13,718 bases of DNA from assembly GCA_045577595.1 (NCBI GenBank), contig JAZNIR010000095.1:1-13718 (forward strand). Reading direction: 5' to 3'. Below are positions 6,237 through 12,543 of the stretch, in pieces. This DNA is from Scatosoma sp045577595 (lineage in GTDB: Bacteria > Bacillota > Clostridia > Christensenellales > Borkfalkiaceae). Position numbers and translations under genes: made by a program. The notes under the pieces are model-generated. The model made no database searches and was not told the DNA's origin. It saw only the letters and a list, made by a program, of their open reading frames with translations. Numbering within the stretch: position 1 is the stretch's first letter; every line of letters starts with the position of its first letter.

Positions 6237-6380
6237 AATTATATGGAGGTGTTCCTCGGGAAAGGAAACGGGTAAGCATCTTTAAGACGACTATATTATA
6301 AAACGGCTTTGCGTTGATTGCGTTGTGAAACGGTGAAAATCAGACGAAATATCTTATCATAAGCAAAATCATAAGCAAAA

Positions 6381-6413
6381 ACGGAGCGTCGCCAAATTTT
6401 GGCAACGCTCCGT
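6381..6413 (-). terminator. Rho-independent terminator of the transketolase operon
   Basis: A stem of 9 bp (6381-6389 with 6405-6413, arm ACGGAGCGT) and 5 bp (6391-6395 with 6399-6403) is separated by one C/A mismatch. On the minus strand it is followed by TTTTGC. It starts 14 nt past the transketolase stop. The stem is enclosed by an 11-bp inverted repeat (6336-6346 with 6411-6421). Confidence 0.8.
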
Positions 6414-6427
6414 CTGATTTTTACGTG

Positions 6428-8428
6428 TTATTTGCTCTTTTCGATAGAAGAAAGCGCTTTTTCTACGACGTTTTCCACCGTGAACCCGAAGTGAGGGAAG
6501 AGTTTTCCTGCGGGGGCGGACGCGCCGAAACCGTTCATAGCGATAATTTCGCCCTTGTCGCCGGCGTATTGATACCAGCTATACGGCGAACCTGCTTCTA
6601 CGCAAACTCTCGCTTTTACTTCCGTCGGCATAACGCTTTGTTTGTATTCCGCCGATTGCTTTTCGTATTCTTCAAAACAAGGCATAGAAATTACTCTTGC
6701 TTTTACGCCTTGTTCTAAAAGCGTCGCTTTTGCTTTTACGCAAAGCTCTACTTCCGAACCGGACGCAATCAAAAGTACGTCGGGCGTGCCGTCGCAATCG
6801 TCGAGTACGTAACCGCCTTTCAAGGCGATTTTACCGCTGTTTTCGTATTGGGGCAACGCTTGACGGGTGAGAACGAGCGCCGTAGGTTCGTTGCCCGTAA
6901 CCGCCGAAATCCAAGCCGCCGCCGTTTCTTTGCCGTCTGCGGGGCGATATACTTTTAAGCCTGGTAAACTACGCAACATCACCAACTGTTCGACGGGTTG
7001 ATGCGTAGGGCCGTCTTCGCCGACGCCGATGGAATCGTGCGTCATAATATAAACGACGGGTTGTTTCATCAACGCGGAAAGGCGCATTGCAGGTTTGCAA
7101 TAGTCGGAGAATACGAAGAAGGTTGCGCAATACGCTTGTAAACCGCCGTGTAATTGCATACCGTTCGCCATTGCCGCCATCGCGTGTTCGCGAATACCGA
7201 AATGTACGTTTCTACCCGCAAAATTCGTGGGCGCGAAATAACCGTAGGTGATTTCTTCGGTGTCTTTCATATCGGAAAGATTGGACGGAGCAAGGTCCGC
7301 GCTACCGCCGACGAGCGAGGGCATTTTCTTGGCAAGCTTATTCAATACTTTTGCGGACGTTTGGCGGGTTGCAAGCGGTTTGTCGAATTCGTACAAATCG
7401 TCGAGTTCTTCTTCGCTCGGCTTTTTGCCTGCCATCGCGTCTTTATATTCTTGCGCGAGTTCGGGATATTCCGCTTCGTAATCCACCATCATCTTTTTCC
7501 AAGCGATTTCTTCTCTTGCGCCTGCTTTTCCCGCTTCCGCGCAGTGGTCGTACACTTCTTGCGGGCATTCGTAAGGGGGATATTCCCAACCGAGCGTTTC
7601 TTTCGTCTTTTGTAAATTTTCCGCGCCGAGCGGAGCGCCGTGACATTTCGCGCTGCCTTCCAAAGGCGAGCCGAAACCGATACGGGTGTGGCAAATAATA
7701 ATCGAAGGTTTATCCGTTTTTGCCTTTGCTTTTTCTACGGCGTTTGCCAACGCTTCGATATCGTCGGGGGAAGAAATAAGGTCTACGTGTAAAACTTGCC
7801 AATTTTGCGCGGCAAATCTTGCGCCTACGTTTTCTTTAAAGGTAACGTCCGTATCCCCTTCAATCGTGATGTCGTTATCGTCGTAGAATAAAATCAATTT
7901 GCCAAGCGCGTGCGTGCCTGCAAACGAACAAGCTTCGTAAGAAATCCCTTCTTGCAAACAACCGTCCCCGCAAATCGCGTAGGTGTAGTGGTCGACGACG
8001 TTAAAATTCGGCTTGTTGTATTTTGCCGCAAGGTGCGCTTCCGCAAGCGCCATACCTACCGCCGTCGCAATCCCTTGTCCCAAAGGACCAGTGGTGGTTT
8101 CCACGCCGATTGTGTGGCCGTATTCGGGGTGGCCGGGCGTTTTCGAACCGTATTGACGGAATTGCATTAAGTCTTCTTTCTTTAATCCGTAGCCGTATAA
8201 GTGGAGCAAGGAATAAAGGAGCATAGAGCCGTGCCCCGCTGACAAAACGAATCTGTCGCGGTTGTCCCAATTCGGGTTTTTGGGGTTAAATTTCAAAAAG
8301 TTTTGAAAAAGGTTGTAAGCGATAGGCGCGCAACCGAGCGGTAAACCAGGGTGTCCGGATTTTGCCGTTTCAATTGCTTCTGCGGATAAAATTCTAATCG
8401 CGTTTACGGTGTTTTTTTGTACGTCCAT
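6428..8428 (-). CDS. tkt: Transketolase
   Basis: This full-length 666-residue cytosolic, thiamine-diphosphate-dependent transketolase moves two-carbon ketol units between sugar phosphates in the non-oxidative pentose phosphate pathway. The N-terminal ThDP domain shows SGHPGLPLG (24-32), SAGHGSML (63-70), GPLGQG (114-119) and the ThDP motif running from GDG (154-156) to DDN (183-185). CHGAPLG carries the active-site His (H262). In the middle domain FGIREHAMA (409-417) has the cofactor-activating Glu (E413), and THDSIGVGEDGPTHQPVEQL (462-481) is the family signature. The C-terminal domain is complete and ends EKSK. The ATG has AGGAG at 8436-8440, 7 nt away. It lies 47 nt after the mutase gene with no terminator between, so they form an operon. 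A complete gene rather than the split tktA/tktB-like form of some Clostridia. Nothing looks broken. Confidence 0.98.
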   Translation of the reverse strand: MDVQKNTVNAIRILSAEAIETAKSGHPGLPLGCAPIAYNLFQNFLKFNPKNPNWDNRDRFVLSAGHGSMLLYSLLHLYGYGLKKEDLMQFRQYGSKTPGHPEYGHTIGVETTTGPLGQGIATAVGMALAEAHLAAKYNKPNFNVVDHYTYAICGDGCLQEGISYEACSFAGTHALGKLILFYDDNDITIEGDTDVTFKENVGARFAAQNWQVLHVDLISSPDDIEALANAVEKAKAKTDKPSIIICHTRIGFGSPLEGSAKCHGAPLGAENLQKTKETLGWEYPPYECPQEVYDHCAEAGKAGAREEIAWKKMMVDYEAEYPELAQEYKDAMAGKKPSEEELDDLYEFDKPLATRQTSAKVLNKLAKKMPSLVGGSADLAPSNLSDMKDTEEITYGYFAPTNFAGRNVHFGIREHAMAAMANGMQLHGGLQAYCATFFVFSDYCKPAMRLSALMKQPVVYIMTHDSIGVGEDGPTHQPVEQLVMLRSLPGLKVYRPADGKETAAAWISAVTGNEPTALVLTRQALPQYENSGKIALKGGYVLDDCDGTPDVLLIASGSEVELCVKAKATLLEQGVKARVISMPCFEEYEKQSAEYKQSVMPTEVKARVCVEAGSPYSWYQYAGDKGEIIAMNGFGASAPAGKLFPHFGFTVENVVEKALSSIEKSK

Positions 8429-8475
8429 TTATATTCTCCTAAAAATTATTTTTTCTTTTTTTACGTTTGCGCTTA

Positions 8476-10059
8476 TCATTCGCGCGCAAATTTCGCTTTT
8501 AACGTTTGTACTTTGTTTTCACGCCAAGCCTTTACGTAATCTTCCAGCGGGCTTACGTTTAAAAACGTATATTTGCGGAGCGCGTAAAACAAATCTTTTA
8601 CCATCTTAACGACGCCGTTTTCGCTTTCGCTTTCAAAATGAATCGCCAAAACGGGTTCGTGCAAACTCGGGCGGACGAGCGTCCAGCCGTTGCCGTGTAA
8701 TTCGTCGAAACAAAGGCGAATGCCTTCGTAATTTTCCTTGTCGGGTTTTGCGTAATATAAGCCGTTTGCGTATTTTTCAAATTCTTCTAACGCTTGTTTG
8801 GAAAGCGCTTTAAAATCGCAATCGTTTTCAAACGGCAAACGGATTTCCAACGATTCGAGCGGTTCGTCCAAATCGGCAATAAAATCGGAAAGCTTTTTCC
8901 CGTTTGCGTTTTGTTTTATCATTGCCGTCAACAAGCGGGTTGCCAAATACGCGCCGTCGCTTATAAAGTAATTTTCAAATAAAGCGGTGTGTCCGCTCGT
9001 TTCTATGGCAAGGGGACAATATTCGCCCGTTTCGTTGCGACGAATCGCTTCGTCGATAACGTTTTTATATCCGCGTTTAAAGCGTACGTGTTTGCCTTTG
9101 CGCTTTTCGATAAATCTCGTCAAGCCGTCGGAAGTTACCGAATCGGTTACGATTGTTCCCGCTTTTTCGGATAATAAGATAGCGGAGATAAGGGCAATGA
9201 AACGGTTTTTATTGATTTCTTGTCCGTTTTCGTCCACTGCGCCTACTCTGTCCACGTCACCGTCGAATACAAATCCAAAGTCGGCTTTTGCGGTTACAAC
9301 GGCTTTGCAAAGCGATTGCATCGCGTTTTCGTTTTCGGGATTGGGAATATGGTTTGGAAAGTATCCGTCCGGTTGTAAAAATTGCGAACCTTCCACGTCC
9401 GCGCCCAGCGGAATAAGTACTTTATCGGCAAAAAAACCGCCTGCGCCGTTGCCCGCGTCAACGAGAATACGCTTGCCGGCAAGGGGCGTTTCTTCTCCCG
9501 TTTCCGCGCGCACTTTTTCTACGAGCGATAATGCGTACGTATCTAAATAGGGCAAATCTACCCGCTGTCCAAACGCCGTCGTTTCCGCAAAACGGAAGGT
9601 GGCGGCGATTTCGAGAATTTCTTTTACGTCGGACGGCTCTAACGCGCCCGTTTGCGAAAAGAATTTAAAGCCGTTATAATAATACGGCAGGTGGCTTGCC
9701 GTAATCATTATCGCGCCGTGTACGTACCGTTCTTGTTGAACGGTGGCGTCTTTTAAAAGCGTAAACATTGACGGCGTCGTGGATAAACCCGTAACGACGG
9801 CGTTATGCCCCGTAGAAAGAACGCCGTTTACTACCTCGTCGCAAAGCGTAGGGGAAGATATACGGGAATCGTAGCCTACGGCAACGCACACCTGCGTTTT
9901 TCCCGTGCGGGTAATCAGCCAAACGCAAAAAGCTTTGGCGACGTTTTCCGCTACTTCTTGCGTGAGCGTAACCGTTTGGTTTTCGTCGTTTTCAGTGGCT
10001 ATGCCACGTATGTTTGAGCCGTTTCGAAGTTTTAAATAATCTTGTAACGTCATATTCAT
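8476..10059 (-). CDS. Phosphoglucomutase/phosphomannomutase-family phosphohexomutase
   Basis: This 527-residue alpha-D-phosphohexomutase interconverts hexose-1-P and hexose-6-P through a phosphoserine. All four active-site loops are visible: the phosphoserine loop ITASHLP (119-125, Ser122), the metal loop FDGDVDRVG (265-273), the sugar loop ETSGH (353-357), and the phosphate-binding loop RPSLHEP (463-469). Two loops differ from the textbook TASHNP and RxSNTEP, placing it in a separate subfamily that I recall as also including plant-type PGM/PMM-like proteins. Residues after about 495 form an extra tail. Substrate preference (glucose, mannose or other) cannot be read from sequence. Two ATGs are possible, 10059 and 10053: AAGGA (10064-10068) is 4 nt from the first and 10 nt from the second, so 10053 may be the true start. 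It is the first gene of the operon with transketolase. Confidence 0.93.
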   Translation of the reverse strand: MNMTLQDYLKLRNGSNIRGIATENDENQTVTLTQEVAENVAKAFCVWLITRTGKTQVCVAVGYDSRISSPTLCDEVVNGVLSTGHNAVVTGLSTTPSMFTLLKDATVQQERYVHGAIMITASHLPYYYNGFKFFSQTGALEPSDVKEILEIAATFRFAETTAFGQRVDLPYLDTYALSLVEKVRAETGEETPLAGKRILVDAGNGAGGFFADKVLIPLGADVEGSQFLQPDGYFPNHIPNPENENAMQSLCKAVVTAKADFGFVFDGDVDRVGAVDENGQEINKNRFIALISAILLSEKAGTIVTDSVTSDGLTRFIEKRKGKHVRFKRGYKNVIDEAIRRNETGEYCPLAIETSGHTALFENYFISDGAYLATRLLTAMIKQNANGKKLSDFIADLDEPLESLEIRLPFENDCDFKALSKQALEEFEKYANGLYYAKPDKENYEGIRLCFDELHGNGWTLVRPSLHEPVLAIHFESESENGVVKMVKDLFYALRKYTFLNVSPLEDYVKAWRENKVQTLKAKFARE

Positions 10060-10120
10060 TCCGTCCTTGTTTTGAAATCGAAAAACCTTGCAAAGTAAAG
10101 CGATTTACGACTATATCTAT

Positions 10121-10149
10121 ATTATAGCGGATTTGTAATATTTTTTCAA
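10121..10149 (-). promoter_or_regulatory. Sigma-A-type promoter for the mutase-transketolase operon
   Basis: On the minus strand: TTGAAA (10144-10149), a 17-bp spacer and TATAAT (10121-10126). It lies about 61 nt upstream of the mutase start. Confidence 0.85.
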
Positions 10150-10214
10150 GCCTTTTACGAAAAAAAGTTGTAAAAAATAAGTAAAAAAACGACGGTCTTT
10201 TCGCGTTTTGCGTT

Positions 10215-10234
10215 TGTCATAAAAGGATATGACA
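10215..10234. repeat. Inverted repeat TGTCATA-N6-TATGACA between divergent promoters
   Basis: Perfect 7-bp arms (10215-10221 and 10228-10234) surround a 6-nt AAAGGA centre, with six T following on the + strand. It ends 26 nt upstream of the DegV-gene -35 box. No plus-strand transcript upstream would need a terminator here, so an operator for a dimeric regulator is plausible. No regulator is assigned. Confidence 0.5.
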
Positions 10235-10260
10235 TTTTTTATAAAAAAGTAAAAAAATTC

Positions 10261-10290
10261 TTGACAGAAAAAATACGCTTATGATATAAT
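10261..10290 (+). promoter_or_regulatory. Sigma-A-type promoter with extended -10 for the DegV gene
   Basis: TTGACA (10261-10266), an 18-bp spacer and TATAAT (10285-10290), preceded by TGA (an extended -10, TGn). Both boxes match consensus exactly, so strong constitutive expression is likely. Confidence 0.9.
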
Positions 10291-10336
10291 AAACGGGAAG
10301 AAAATACGAAAGAACGAGCAAAGGAGAGAAATTGAA

Positions 10337-11239
10337 ATGGCGTTATTCGACGTGTCCAGCGATTCTACTTGCGATTTAAAGAAAGATTACGTTACAAAGA
10401 GAAATATTTGGTTTGTGCCTTTAACGTTTACGATGGAAAAGGGCGGGGAATTGGAAGAATATTACGACGAATTTTCTTCCAATGAAGAATACGTTGCTTT
10501 TTACGATAAAGTGCGGGCGGGATATTTCCCCCGTACGGCAAAGCTCAACTACGAAGCGCATAAGGCGCATTTTACGAAAATGGCGGAAGCGGGCGTGAAA
10601 GACGTTTTGCATTTTATGATTTCTTCGGGGCTTGCGAACACCGTAACCATCACCCGTCAAGTGGCGGAAGAAATGAAAAAGGATTATCCCGATTTCAACG
10701 TGTACGCCGTAGACCCGTTAACCGCAACGGTAGGGCAAGGGGCGCTCGTGCAACTTGCTTGCGATTGTCGGGATAAAGGTATGACGGCGAAAGAAACGTA
10801 CGAATACTTAACGGAAACGCGTCAACGCGTACAACACTGTATCGTTCCCAACGATTTGTTTTATTTAAAGAAAGGCGGACGGGTTTCGGCAATGTCGGCG
10901 GCGTTCGGCACGATGCTCAATATCAAGCCTATGCTTACTTTCGATTCGGAAGGAAAATTAAAAGTGTTGGAAAAATGTAAGGGAATGAAAAAAGCGTTTA
11001 CCCGCATTATCGAACATATGGAACGCGCGCCCCTCGACGAAAACAAACTTGTTATCGTAGTGCACACCGACAACGAAGCGGGCGCAAACGAGCTTGCCAC
11101 CCTTATCGAAAACCGTTTGGGTGTAAAGCCGACGGTTACGATTATGGGTCCCGTTATCGGCTCGCACGTAGGACCGGGTTCGGTGTCGTGCTGTTGGATT
11201 TCTTCCGTTTCAAGGGAAGATTTGCATAATTCGCTGTAA
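10337..11239 (+). CDS. DegV family protein (FakB-like fatty-acid-binding protein)
   Basis: This 300-residue cytosolic DegV/FakB-fold protein belongs to a family whose members bind one fatty acid and, in FakB proteins, present it to the kinase FakA for phosphorylation. Family features are the N-terminal SSDSTCDL (7-14), RTAKLNYEAH in place of the common TSQPS segment (66-75), HFMISSGLANT with the lipid-contact Ser residues (92-102), FYLKKGGRVSAM (175-186), and GPVIGSHVGPG (271-281). The last 19 residues (GSVSCCWISSVSREDLHNSL region), with two adjacent cysteines, differ from the short glycine-rich end usual in the family. An AAGGAG (10320-10325) sits 11 nt before the ATG. It is monocistronic with its own strong promoter. 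No FakA gene is in the window, so a FakB role is inference from family. Confidence 0.94.
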   Translation: MALFDVSSDSTCDLKKDYVTKRNIWFVPLTFTMEKGGELEEYYDEFSSNEEYVAFYDKVRAGYFPRTAKLNYEAHKAHFTKMAEAGVKDVLHFMISSGLANTVTITRQVAEEMKKDYPDFNVYAVDPLTATVGQGALVQLACDCRDKGMTAKETYEYLTETRQRVQHCIVPNDLFYLKKGGRVSAMSAAFGTMLNIKPMLTFDSEGKLKVLEKCKGMKKAFTRIIEHMERAPLDENKLVIVVHTDNEAGANELATLIENRLGVKPTVTIMGPVIGSHVGPGSVSCCWISSVSREDLHNSL

Positions 11240-11269
11240 AAGCGCATAAGAATAAGTACGAAATAAAAA

Positions 11270-11305
11270 AAGACGGCGTATCTTACGGTTGCGTCGTCTT
11301 AAATT
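11270..11305 (+). terminator. Probable terminator after the DegV gene
   Basis: AAGACG (11270-11275) pairs with CGTCTT (11295-11300); the stem continues inward to 11280/11290 with G-U pairs, leaving a 9-nt loop. The tail AAATTTTA is only moderately T-rich, so this terminator is weaker than the others. Confidence 0.65.
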
Positions 11306-11358
11306 TTACGCGTACGTAAAAAAGTTAAAAAACAACGCGATTTTTACTGGAAAAGGTA

Positions 11359-11387
11359 TTGACATTTTTACGTATTTGCGGTAAAAT
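11359..11387 (+). promoter_or_regulatory. Sigma-A-type promoter for the PH-like-domain gene
   Basis: TTGACA (11359-11364), a 17-bp spacer and TAAAAT (11382-11387). The predicted transcript start near 11394 rules out the in-frame TTG at 11399 as a normal start and favours ATG 11438. Confidence 0.85.
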
Positions 11388-11437
11388 ATAACAAAAGCTT
11401 GCTCAAAAAAGATAAAAGCAAGAAAAAAGGGGTTGCT

Positions 11438-11914
11438 ATGGGGCGTTTTGTAGAAAAAAATTTATACGAAAACGAATTGATTGTGTTAAAAGCCAAACGG
11501 GACGGTTGGGGCTTGTTCGGTAAATGGGTGTTCGGGATTTTGTTTTGCTGGTTGTTGTTAATTCCTTTGATTTACGCCATTCGCGAAACGGTGATTTTTA
11601 CGCACACCGAACTCGTGCTTACCAATAAACGAATCGTTCGCAAGTCGGGCGTTTTCCATATCAAAGCGTTTGACGCGCCCTTGCAAAAAGTGGCGAACGT
11701 GTACGTGGAAGCGACGTTTTGGGGCAGAGTGTTTAATTGCAACAGAATCCGTATCACCACGTCGTTTGGCGTAATCGTCGACCGTATCCGTAACGCCAAC
11801 GAATTTAAAAACGCGTTGCTTGGGCGACTGGACGTGTACGAAGAATCGCGCGTGGCAAGGCAAGCGAATTGGACGGCGCACGCTATGTCGGGCGTTCTTC
11901 CGTCGGAAAAGTAA
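11438..11914 (+). CDS. Small membrane protein with bacterial PH-like (DUF304-type) domain
   Basis: This 158-residue protein has one hydrophobic stretch (about 25-48, WGLFGKWVFGILFCWLLLIP) that could be one long helix or a hairpin. A bacterial PH-like domain of the YdbS/DUF304 type follows. Its hallmark is ELVLTNKRIVRKSGVF (58-73), then AFDAPLQKVANVYVEATFWGR (start of the PLxxVxxV pattern, about 77-97) and RIRITTSFG (103-111). NANEFKNAL (119-127) is the usual closing helix. The role of such proteins is unknown; several are linked to membrane stress or cell-envelope functions. I choose ATG 11438, with AGGGG at 11428-11432 5 nt upstream. The C-terminal tail (about 131-158) is soluble and not assigned. 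It is a single-gene unit convergent with the HIRAN-like gene, sharing a bidirectional terminator. Confidence 0.82.
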   Translation: MGRFVEKNLYENELIVLKAKRDGWGLFGKWVFGILFCWLLLIPLIYAIRETVIFTHTELVLTNKRIVRKSGVFHIKAFDAPLQKVANVYVEATFWGRVFNCNRIRITTSFGVIVDRIRNANEFKNALLGRLDVYEESRVARQANWTAHAMSGVLPSEK

Positions 11915-11922
11915 ATAAAACG

Positions 11923-11951
11923 AACGGAGCGTTAAAAAACGCTCCGTTTTT
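11923..11951. terminator. Bidirectional terminator between convergent genes
   Basis: A perfect 11-bp stem (11923-11933 with 11938-11948, arm AACGGAGCGTT) has an AAAA loop and a T5 run on the + strand. On the minus strand the tail is TCGTTTTATTT. It serves both the PH-like-domain gene and the HIRAN-like gene; the latter's stop codon (11950-11952) touches it. The arm core ACGGAGCGT is the same as in the transketolase terminator. Confidence 0.9.
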
Positions 11952-12378
11952 ACTTATCGTATAAGTGGGAAAAATCTTCGCAGTCCCGCATCATATTCAT
12001 ACTTTCAAGCACTACGATTTTACAGCCGTAATAAGGGTGTTTTTCCGATTTGTCTAAACGCGCCGTTAAAACGCCGTCTTTACAAAATCCCTTTTTGAAG
12101 AGCTTTACCAGCTTTTTAGAAACGTCGGGGCGTAAATATCCTAAAATACGGTTGAGCGTAACGCTGTACACGTAAACCTTATATGTTTCTTTGGCTTGCG
12201 TATTGTGTACGATTTGCAGTTTATCGCCCGCTTTGCTTTGCGCAAGCGCGCCTTGTCTGTCTTCGTGCGTAACCCCGCAAACGAGGCAAGGTAGGGGAAA
12301 GGATAATGAAAGACGTTTCTTCCGCCGATTATAAAAATAACGTTTGATAGAATTTTTTAAGCGTGTAAATCCGTTCAT
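11950..12378 (-). CDS. Small HIRAN-like domain protein, probably leaderless
   Basis: This 142-residue protein has a very basic N-terminus (MNGFTRLKNSIKRYFYNRRKKR). A domain at about 29-126 resembles HIRAN: LPCLVCGVTHEDRQ (29-42), AGDKLQIVHN (50-59), KVYVYSVTLNRILGYLRPDVSKKL (start 67; the IGYLP-like element at 78-83), and YYGCKIVVLES (116-126). HIRAN domains are known as DNA-end or damage-site binding modules in helicases, and stand-alone forms occur in bacteria. The role here is unknown. The ATG at 12378 has no Shine-Dalgarno. A TTTACA-17-TATACT promoter ends 6 nt before it, so transcription should begin at or beside the A of the ATG. A GTG at 12432 would extend the protein by 18 residues but lies upstream of the promoter and has no SD. 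The basic start suggests nucleic-acid contact (inference). Confidence 0.72.
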   Translation of the reverse strand: MNGFTRLKNSIKRYFYNRRKKRLSLSFPLPCLVCGVTHEDRQGALAQSKAGDKLQIVHNTQAKETYKVYVYSVTLNRILGYLRPDVSKKLVKLFKKGFCKDGVLTARLDKSEKHPYYGCKIVVLESMNMMRDCEDFSHLYDK

Positions 12379-12384
12379 ATGTAC

Positions 12385-12413
12385 AGTATAACATATTTTT
12401 ACGCGTTTGTAAA
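12385..12413 (-). promoter_or_regulatory. Sigma-A-type promoter abutting the HIRAN-like start codon
   Basis: On the minus strand: TTTACA (12408-12413), a 17-bp spacer and TATACT (12385-12390). The usual 6-8 nt to the transcript start places +1 at about 12377-12379, on the ATG itself. Confidence 0.7.
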
Positions 12414-12473
12414 GCCGGCGAAAGAAAACCACAAAAAAAGAAAAGAATTTTTTGGGAAAATCCTTTGAAAAAC

Positions 12474-12502
12474 TTGCTTTCCTACGCGGAATTTGTTACA
12501 AT
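12474..12502 (+). promoter_or_regulatory. Sigma-A-type promoter for the UDP-sugar pyrophosphorylase gene
   Basis: TTGCTT (12474-12479), a 17-bp spacer and TACAAT (12497-12502), about 41 nt before the ATG. It is divergent from the HIRAN-like gene's promoter. The -35 is imperfect. Confidence 0.7.
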
Positions 12503-12543
12503 AAAAATAGAAAACAAAAAATAAACGAAAGGTAGGTTTTATT

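Noticed and set aside
6241..6335. Possible small RNA or peptide gene between convergent operons (a 10-codon frame follows ATGGAGG at 6243)
   Set aside because: No convincing promoter-terminator pair, SD-spaced start or recognisable RNA structure was found. The region is simply the gap between two terminators.
6356..6379. CRISPR-like or satellite repeat (ATCATAAGCAAA twice)
   Set aside because: There are only two adjacent copies with no spacer, so it is a short tandem duplication.
12376..12432. GTG start at 12432 for the HIRAN-like gene
   Set aside because: The added 18 codons lie across the promoter boxes and have no SD, so the shorter ATG form is preferred.
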